A stretch of DNA of 10,647 nucleotides from Chloroflexota bacterium (GTDB taxonomy: Bacteria; Chloroflexota; Dehalococcoidia; Lucifugimonadales; JADFKI01), in the NCBI GenBank assembly GCA_022565015.1, contig JADFKI010000111.1, positions 1 to 10,647 of the forward strand. The letters are read 5' to 3'. The notes under the pieces were generated by a model. The model had not been told where the DNA came from. It saw only the letters and a list, made by a program, of their open reading frames with translations, and did no database searches. Positions 6,106 through 10,647 of this stretch are shown piece after piece. Positions within the stretch are counted from its first letter, which is position 1. Each line of letters begins with the position of its first letter. Both the position numbers and the translations under genes were made by a program.

Positions 6106-7551
6106 TCAGACGATCTTGTGGCCCGTCGGAGACCATGCGGCGAGGCTGCTGTTGCCCTGGCAGTATCTGGCCCTGCCCACGGGCCTCTTCAGCTCGCCGT
6201 CCTCGATGATGATCTCGCCCCTCTGCATCGAGACTACGGGCTTACCCAGGACCTCCTTGCCCTCGAACATCGTGAAGTCGGACAGGCAGTGCTGGCTATC
6301 CGCGCCCAGCGTGTGCCTGATGCTGGGGTCGAACAGCACGATGTCGGCGTCCGCGCCCTCCTGGAGGACGCCCTTCCTGGGATACAGGCCGAATATCTTC
6401 GCCGGGTTCTCACAGAGCACCTGTACCAGCCGGGTCAGGGTGATTCTGCCCCGGTTTACGCCCTCTTCATATACGACCGGCAGCATCTGCTCACACCAGT
6501 TGCCGCCAAAGCTGGCGTCGAAGATACTGGCCGCGGCGTCCTGCGCCCCACCTTCGACGCGCTCGCTCTGACCCCCTGAATACTTCTGGTCCTTGCGAAA
6601 GCCGCAGAAGTCGCTGCCGATGGTATCGATCAGATTCGTCGCGACGCCCTTCCACATGGCCTCCGTGTCCTCCCTCTCACGAAGGGGCGGGCCTATCTTG
6701 GCCAGCGCTCCGTGGTCCAGCATCGCCTGGTTCGTGAGGTCCAGGTATTGTGGACAGGTCTCTCCGTACAGCCTTATGCCCTCGCCCTTGAAATGAGCGA
6801 GAACCTCCAGCATCTCCCTGGCGCTTATGTGAACGATGTACAGGGGGCAGTCGGTGACGGTGGCGTAGGTGGCCGCCCTGTTCGCGGCCTCGATCTCCAG
6901 AATTCGCGGCTGGGTCTGAGCGTAGTGCTCTCGGGACGTCTTGCCTTCGCCGGTAAACTTTTCGACCAGGTAGTCGATGCAGTAGCCGTTCTCGGCGTGC
7001 ACCATGGCCACGCCGCCGTTTCTCGACGCCAGCTCCATCGCCCTTAGCATGCGGTCGTCCGGCATCATCATGCCCCGCCTGGGATAAGTCATGAACATCT
7101 TGAAGGATATGACCCCCATCTCTATGAGCCTGGGCACCTGGGTCTCGACATCGTCGTCGCCCAGGAGGATGGCGTGCACGCCGAAGTCCAGCACGGAGCT
7201 CGCCCGGGCCTCCTCTATGAACGCCTCCACGGCATCCAGAGGAGTGTCCTGAATGCCCTCGTCGTGTCTGTTCCGAATAAAGGGTATGACCGTTGTCACC
7301 CCTCCGAAGGCCGCGCTGATCGAAAAGGTATCTATTCTGTCGGCGTTGACCGGGTGGTTGTGGGCGTCGATGATGCCGGGCAGCACGTACATGCCCGAAG
7401 CGTCTATGGTCCGGACCGCCGCCTCGCCCGACAGGTCCGGACCCATCTTCATGATGGCCTCGCCCCGAACGAGAACGTCCTGCCGGCTGATGCTTTCGCC
7501 GCTCACGACCAGTCCGCCGGATATCAGATAATCGGCCCGTTGGGTAGTCAT
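6106..7551 (-). CDS. Dihydropyrimidinase / D-hydantoinase-like amidohydrolase
   Basis: 481 residues, normal for the family. It is a cytosolic binuclear metal amidohydrolase expected to open a cyclic amide ring (dihydropyrimidine, hydantoin or similar). Metal ligands are all visible: His64 and His66 in DAHNHP, Lys151 (the lysine carbamylated in this family) in VISFKMFM, His185 in MVHAENG, His241 in YIVHIS and Asp314 in IGSDFCGF. GETCPQYL (263-270) and NPAKIFGLYPRKG near the C-terminus are family signatures. In the usual enzymes the Asp314 motif reads TDHCPF; here it is SDFCGF, so two residues beside the metal site differ and the substrate may differ from the standard ones. The start is ATG 7551 with GAGGGAG about five bases upstream. 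A strong promoter lies about 100 bp upstream at 7652-7679. It is the first minus-strand gene ahead of the rhodanese, with a 223-bp gap that makes co-transcription uncertain. Confidence 0.92.
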   Translation of the reverse strand: MTTQRADYLISGGLVVSGESISRQDVLVRGEAIMKMGPDLSGEAAVRTIDASGMYVLPGIIDAHNHPVNADRIDTFSISAAFGGVTTVIPFIRNRHDEGIQDTPLDAVEAFIEEARASSVLDFGVHAILLGDDDVETQVPRLIEMGVISFKMFMTYPRRGMMMPDDRMLRAMELASRNGGVAMVHAENGYCIDYLVEKFTGEGKTSREHYAQTQPRILEIEAANRAATYATVTDCPLYIVHISAREMLEVLAHFKGEGIRLYGETCPQYLDLTNQAMLDHGALAKIGPPLREREDTEAMWKGVATNLIDTIGSDFCGFRKDQKYSGGQSERVEGGAQDAAASIFDASFGGNWCEQMLPVVYEEGVNRGRITLTRLVQVLCENPAKIFGLYPRKGVLQEGADADIVLFDPSIRHTLGADSQHCLSDFTMFEGKEVLGKPVVSMQRGEIIIEDGELKRPVGRARYCQGNSSLAAWSPTGHKIV

Positions 7552-7601
7552 GTCTCTCCCTCGCCTCGCCCTTCATTTCCCTGATGGCCTTCGCCCTCAG
7601 G

Positions 7602-7614
7602 CTGTCGACGACAG
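7602..7614. promoter_or_regulatory. Operator-like dyad in the hydantoinase leader
   Basis: CTGTCG-A-CGACAG is a perfect 6-bp inverted repeat around one base. It lies between the predicted transcription start and the ribosome site of the hydantoinase gene. Next to it GTCAC occurs twice as a direct repeat (7616-7620, 7623-7627). A regulator binding site is possible; no regulator gene is in the window. Confidence 0.3.
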
Positions 7615-7651
7615 GTCACGGTGTCACGCCGCATATAAGAGGTGCCTGGTA

Positions 7652-7679
7652 ATAATACCCAGCGAGCCCCCACTGTCAA
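7652..7679 (-). promoter_or_regulatory. Sigma-70-type promoter for the hydantoinase gene
   Basis: On the minus strand a perfect TTGACA (7679-7674) is followed after 16 bp by TATTAT (7657-7652, 5 of 6). This would start transcription near 7645 and give a leader of roughly 95 nt. Confidence 0.65.
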
Positions 7680-7690
7680 GCGGATGCGAT

Positions 7691-7719
7691 TTGAACGCCG
7701 ACGCGCCACGGGTTAGAAT
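7691..7719 (+). promoter_or_regulatory. Sigma-70-type promoter for the metallo-beta-lactamase-fold gene
   Basis: TTGAAC (7691-7696) and TAGAAT (7714-7719, 5 of 6) lie 17 bp apart, about 75 bp ahead of the start codon. It stands back to back with the hydantoinase promoter, the two -35 boxes being 11 bp apart, so one regulator could serve both. Confidence 0.5.
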
Positions 7720-7792
7720 TAGTCTCGCCGAGGCAGCAGAGCTTTTTCCCGATATATTTTTAATTTACGGAGTCTGACTCGAGGAGGATGGA

Positions 7793-8596
7793 ATGGCGGA
7801 CTACAGGGCCACGGTCGGAAGCGTTGAGCTCGTCTCACTGACGGACGGCCACGGTGATATGGACCCGTCGCAGATCTTTCCAACCAGCTCCATGGCGGCG
7901 TGGAGGAGCGAATACCCGGAGCTTCTGGACAGCGACGGGCACATACACCCGCGCTTCGGGTGCCTTGCCGTGCGCTCCAGCGGCAAGCTGATTATCGTTG
8001 ACACGGGACTTCACGCGCCCGACGGCATGCTCCTGGACGAGATGCGCTCCAAGGGCGTGGACCGCGATGCCGTAGACCTCGTGGCCATAACCCACCTTCA
8101 CCCGGACCACGTGGGCTGGAACCTGATCGACGGTCGACCCACGTTTCCCAACGCGCGCTACCTCGTATCGAGGGCCGACTACGACCACTGGACCAAGCCC
8201 GAGGTACTGAAGGACGCACAACACGTCAAAGACCAGGTGATGCCGCTGGAGAGCCTGAACATCCTGGACCTGATGGACGACGACTACAAGATCACCGACG
8301 AGCTCACGACCGTCGCGACGCCCGGACATACGCCGGGGCACGTGTCCATCGCCGTCGTCTCGGGTGGCGAGCGTGCCTTTATTCTAGGGGACGTCGCCCA
8401 CAGCCCGGCCCAGGCCCACTACACGGAGTGGAGCCCATCCTTCGACACCGACGGCGACATCGCAAGGCACACCAGGCACCAGATCCTCGACAAGCTCGAG
8501 GGGGAGGAAACGCTGGTCTCGGCGGGCCACTTCCCCGACCAGGGATTCGGGCGCTTCGTCAAGAGCGGCGGCCGCCGAATCTGGCAGAGCGTCTGA
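7793..8596 (+). CDS. Metallo-beta-lactamase-fold hydrolase
   Basis: 267 residues with no signal peptide. The zinc motif HLHPDH (His101, His103, Asp105, His106) is complete, followed by His179 in TPGHTPGH, Asp200 in FILGDVAH and His246 in SAGHFP, the full ligand set for a two-metal site. The layout, with an N-terminal extension (SMAAWRSEYPELL ... HPRFGCLAVRSSGKLIIVDTG), resembles the lactonase-like branch (AHL lactonases and relatives), in which the true substrate is usually unknown. A quorum-quenching role is possible but unsupported here. The start is ATG 7793 with GAGGAGG five bases upstream. It is divergent from the hydantoinase gene, and both could act on cyclic amides or esters in one catabolic scheme, which is inference. 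No terminator is visible before the AT-rich module that follows. Confidence 0.9.
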   Translation: MADYRATVGSVELVSLTDGHGDMDPSQIFPTSSMAAWRSEYPELLDSDGHIHPRFGCLAVRSSGKLIIVDTGLHAPDGMLLDEMRSKGVDRDAVDLVAITHLHPDHVGWNLIDGRPTFPNARYLVSRADYDHWTKPEVLKDAQHVKDQVMPLESLNILDLMDDDYKITDELTTVATPGHTPGHVSIAVVSGGERAFILGDVAHSPAQAHYTEWSPSFDTDGDIARHTRHQILDKLEGEETLVSAGHFPDQGFGRFVKSGGRRIWQSV

Positions 8597-8649
8597 GGCT
8601 ATAAGTGGTGCGCTTGTAACTGGATGGCATTCCAGATAAGGACACTGTC

Positions 8650-9759
8650 ATGTACAAAACGTTCAGAGTCCGCAATTTTAGAGGGCTGCGCGACTTAAAG
8701 GTCACCTCCTTAGACCGTATCAATCTCATTGCAGGTAAGAATAATGTCGGAAAAACTGCACTCCTTGAGGCTCTATTCCTTCATTATATCCCCAATACTC
8801 CTGATATAGGGTTACGAATCGATAATTTTCGTGGTCTGGAAGGATTTGACCCGCAGGAGCCACTCCACGATCTATTCTGGTCGTACGACACAGAATCGGC
8901 TATAGAATTCGGCGCCACGGGTGACTGGAAAGGTAGCACCAGAACCCTTCGCATTAAATTAATGGAGGTTGACGTTTCCCAAGTAAACATAGGACCACAG
9001 GGAAACATCGAACCTCAGCCACACCCGGAAAGTTCAGTTGCCAGCATAATATCTAAAGACAAGATCGTTCTTGAATACGTAGACGAATTCAAAAAAAAAT
9101 TCACTTCCGAAGGCTGGGTTATTGAAACGCCGATTGGCCCAGGAGTGCAGGGTCAAGCATTTCAATCTAAAAGAGAACTTATCGGCAGGGCGGCAAGAGC
9201 GACTTATTTAGGAACTAGGCAAGGATATAGGTCACAGCAGGACGCAGAGAGATTCGGAAGGCTGGAAGTTGAAGGAAGACATGGGGCGATCGAAGATGTA
9301 CTAAGGAGAGTCGACCGCAGAATAAAACGATTGACTATAGTACCTCGTGTCGGAATACCTGTCATCCATGCTGAAATCGAAGGTAGCCAAAGGTTGCTTC
9401 CCTTGCCCCTTTTAGGTGATGGAATGGTGAAATTATCATCTCTTGCCCTTGCAATAGGTGATGCTCAAGACGGAATGGTACTTATTGATGAAGTCGATAA
9501 CGGATTACATCACGGTGTTTTGGAAAGTGTGTGGACTGGTATCGCAGAATTCGCTCGTGAATTTAACGTGCAATTATTCGCTACAACACATAGCAGAGAA
9601 TGTATAAGGGCAGCTCACGATGCCTTCTCCTCTGACAAGAAATATGATTTCAGACTCCATCGTCTGGAACGCGTGAAAGAGACCGACGAAATCCGTTCCG
9701 TTACATATGACCAGGAAACTTTGGACATCGCTTTGCTGAAGGAACTTGAGGTCCGTTAG
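8650..9759 (+). CDS. OLD/AAA15-type ATPase of a putative two-gene defence module
   Basis: 369 residues of the SMC/RecF-like ABC ATPase group. The N-terminus is typical (FRVRNFRGLRDLKV, then INLIAGKNNVGKTALLEALF) with Walker A at residues 29-36. An insert of about 200 residues that I do not recognise follows. The C-terminal half has the signature LLGDGMVKLSSLALAIGDA, Walker B MVLIDEVDNGLHH (Asp280, Glu281) and the sensor His314 in FATTHSREC. It is an intact ATPase without a fused Toprim domain; that part appears to be supplied by the next gene, which overlaps by one base. It is AT-rich and uses AGA, ATA, TTA and AAT freely, unlike the GC-rich neighbours, which points to recent transfer. The start is ATG 8650 with AAGGA (8638-8642) seven bases upstream. 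A small inverted repeat, CTGGA/TCCAG (8620-8635), lies just ahead. Close models are AriA of PARIS and the ATPase part of Gabija GajA; the assignment to defence is inference. Confidence 0.85.
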   Translation: MYKTFRVRNFRGLRDLKVTSLDRINLIAGKNNVGKTALLEALFLHYIPNTPDIGLRIDNFRGLEGFDPQEPLHDLFWSYDTESAIEFGATGDWKGSTRTLRIKLMEVDVSQVNIGPQGNIEPQPHPESSVASIISKDKIVLEYVDEFKKKFTSEGWVIETPIGPGVQGQAFQSKRELIGRAARATYLGTRQGYRSQQDAERFGRLEVEGRHGAIEDVLRRVDRRIKRLTIVPRVGIPVIHAEIEGSQRLLPLPLLGDGMVKLSSLALAIGDAQDGMVLIDEVDNGLHHGVLESVWTGIAEFAREFNVQLFATTHSRECIRAAHDAFSSDKKYDFRLHRLERVKETDEIRSVTYDQETLDIALLKELEVR

Positions 9760-10370
9760 TGCCTCCAGAGATCGAAATCAAAGAGCCAAAAATATTAGTT
9801 GTTGAAGGCTATGACGATCAACGACTGATTAGTGCATTAATAAACAAAATAGATATTCCAGATATCCAAATAATCATACTCGGAGGCATAAATAATTTAA
9901 GGCCCTATTTGAACGCGCTCGTCATATCACCAGGTTTCCAGGACATTGTGCAGGCATTGGGAATTGTAAGGGATGCTGACGATAACTCGCTCGATAAACT
10001 TCATAGCGTGCAGGATGCCTTGCAGGCGGCAAAGCTACCAGTTCCAGATAGACCTCTCCAGCCTGCTGGTAGAAATCCAAAAACAGCAATCTTAATTTTG
10101 CCTCATGACAAACAAGGGGGAGCGCTTGAAGATGTATGCCTGGCTTCCGTCGAAGCGGACGCCGTTATTAATTGCGTCGAAGAGTATATGGACTGCGTGC
10201 AAGAGAAAGTAGAAACTCCGCCAAACAATGTAGCAAAAGCTAAAGTGCAAACGTTTCTGGCGTCCAGGATTAGACCTGGCCTTCGTCTAGGTGAGGCTGC
10301 AGAGGCAGACTATTGGGACCTCAATCATTCCAGTTTTGAACCGCTAAAAGAATTTTTGCACTTGCTATGA
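9759..10370 (+). CDS. DUF3226 / Toprim-like protein, partner of the AAA15 ATPase
   Basis: 203 residues, recognised as DUF3226-like from VVEGYDDQRLI, the GGINNLRPYLNAL segment, LGIVRDADDN, the ILPHD segment and the CVEEYMDCV block. The arrangement is that of a Toprim fold: Glu16 in the first motif and Asp72/Asp74 in the DxD motif would bind metal, as in OLD-family nucleases and DUF4435 (AriB). The GTG start at 9759 shares its first base with the TAG stop of the ATPase gene, and GAGG (9748-9751) lies seven bases upstream, so translation is probably coupled. Base composition matches the ATPase gene and not the flanks. The function has not been shown for this family. By analogy it would be the nuclease effector and the ATPase the sensor. 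Confidence 0.82.
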   Translation: MPPEIEIKEPKILVVEGYDDQRLISALINKIDIPDIQIIILGGINNLRPYLNALVISPGFQDIVQALGIVRDADDNSLDKLHSVQDALQAAKLPVPDRPLQPAGRNPKTAILILPHDKQGGALEDVCLASVEADAVINCVEEYMDCVQEKVETPPNNVAKAKVQTFLASRIRPGLRLGEAAEADYWDLNHSSFEPLKEFLHLL

Positions 10371-10409
10371 TCTTCCTTTGGCCACCTGCCTGCATTCTAT
10401 TGGGCTAAA

Positions 10410-10647
10410 TTGAACGACAACATCGATCCCGACGTCAGCGAGTTCATCCGCGTCCACAGGGTCGCTAGGCTCGCAACGGTGGACGGCGCCGGTTCGCCCC
10501 ACGTCATACCCGTGTGCTATGCCTTCGACGGTGAGCGGCTTTACACCGCCCTGGACTTGAAGCCAAAGCGAGTCGAGGGCCGTATGCTGAAGAGGGTCCG
10601 CAACATCCTGGGAAACCCCAGGGTCTCTCTTGTTATCGACGACTATT
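10410..10647 (+). CDS. PPOX-class putative F420-dependent oxidoreductase, Rv0121-type (3' partial)
   Basis: The first 79 residues of a split-barrel flavin/deazaflavin enzyme: RVARLATVDGAGSPHVIPVC, then YAFDGERLYTALDLKPKRVEG, then RVRNILGNPRVSLVIDDY, the conserved opening of the Rv0121-like PPOX family (members are thought to use coenzyme F420). The frame is open at the right edge. The TTG at 10410 is a tentative start: it gives a normal N-terminus, but no good ribosome site precedes it, and the frame is open back to the stop codon of the DUF3226 gene at 10370. Composition returns to GC-rich from about here. The odd 5' end may result from insertion of the defence-like module upstream. Confidence 0.82.
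   Translation, partial: MNDNIDPDVSEFIRVHRVARLATVDGAGSPHVIPVCYAFDGERLYTALDLKPKRVEGRMLKRVRNILGNPRVSLVIDDY

Noticed and set aside
6106..6108. The TGA of the hydantoinase gene as another Sec codon, since a hairpin follows it
   Set aside because: The protein already has normal family length and the codons after the TGA encode nothing recognisable. The hairpin is closer to the TGA than bacterial SECIS elements normally are.
7550..7777. A 75-residue plus-strand frame ahead of the MBL-fold gene
   Set aside because: It spans both predicted promoters and the divergent leader, has no ribosome site and no recognisable content.
8597..10409. Flanking direct repeats or an attachment site bounding the AT-rich module
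   Set aside because: Only a six-base similarity (GCATTC) was found between the two borders, which is expected by chance.

Overview
The window is about 10.6 kb of GC-rich bacterial chromosome with one clearly AT-richer stretch (about 8.60-10.40 kb). A selenocysteine-decoding SelD, an F420-type PPOX flavin/deazaflavin enzyme, a 'sunset'-domain lipoprotein and dispersed-looking intergenic elements together fit an uncultured, probably marine Chloroflexota (Dehalococcoidia/SAR202-like). That placement is inference and is not proven by any marker gene here.

Layout. (1) 2-1600, plus strand: 3' part of a hybrid GAF histidine kinase with a C-terminal receiver. (2) 1601-2056: no recognised gene. It holds an element of about 180 bp bounded by a near-perfect inverted repeat, then a GC-rich stretch that may be a relic. 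(3) 2057-2584, plus strand: gamma-class carbonic anhydrase-like hexapeptide protein. (4) 2836-7551, minus strand, transcribed in the order hydantoinase/dihydropyrimidinase, rhodanese, SelD, then a sunset + ComEA-like helix-hairpin-helix lipoprotein. (5) 7552-7792: divergent promoter region. (6) 7793-8596, plus strand: metallo-beta-lactamase-fold hydrolase. (7) 8650-10370, plus strand: AT-rich two-gene module of an OLD/AAA15-type ATPase and a DUF3226 Toprim-like protein, overlapping by one base. (8) 10410-end, plus strand: start of a PPOX-class (Rv0121-type) putative F420-dependent oxidoreductase that runs off the window.

The most notable point is that two consecutive minus-strand genes are read through in-frame TGA codons as selenoproteins, which ordinary ORF calling truncates. 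The rhodanese has TGA exactly where its catalytic cysteine belongs (codon 80). SelD has TGA at its catalytic position (codon 19). Each TGA is followed at the right distance by a compact hairpin of the bacterial SECIS type with G in the apical loop. The pair looks like a self-reinforcing selenium module: a Sec-rhodanese that could carry selenium as a perselenide, next to the enzyme that makes selenophosphate for Sec synthesis.

The second notable point is the AAA15 ATPase + DUF3226 pair. It has intact Walker motifs and an intact Toprim E...DxD set, and its base composition differs sharply from both flanks. Its architecture parallels ATPase-plus-Toprim anti-phage systems such as PARIS and Gabija/OLD, so it is a candidate transferred defence island inserted between two housekeeping-type genes.
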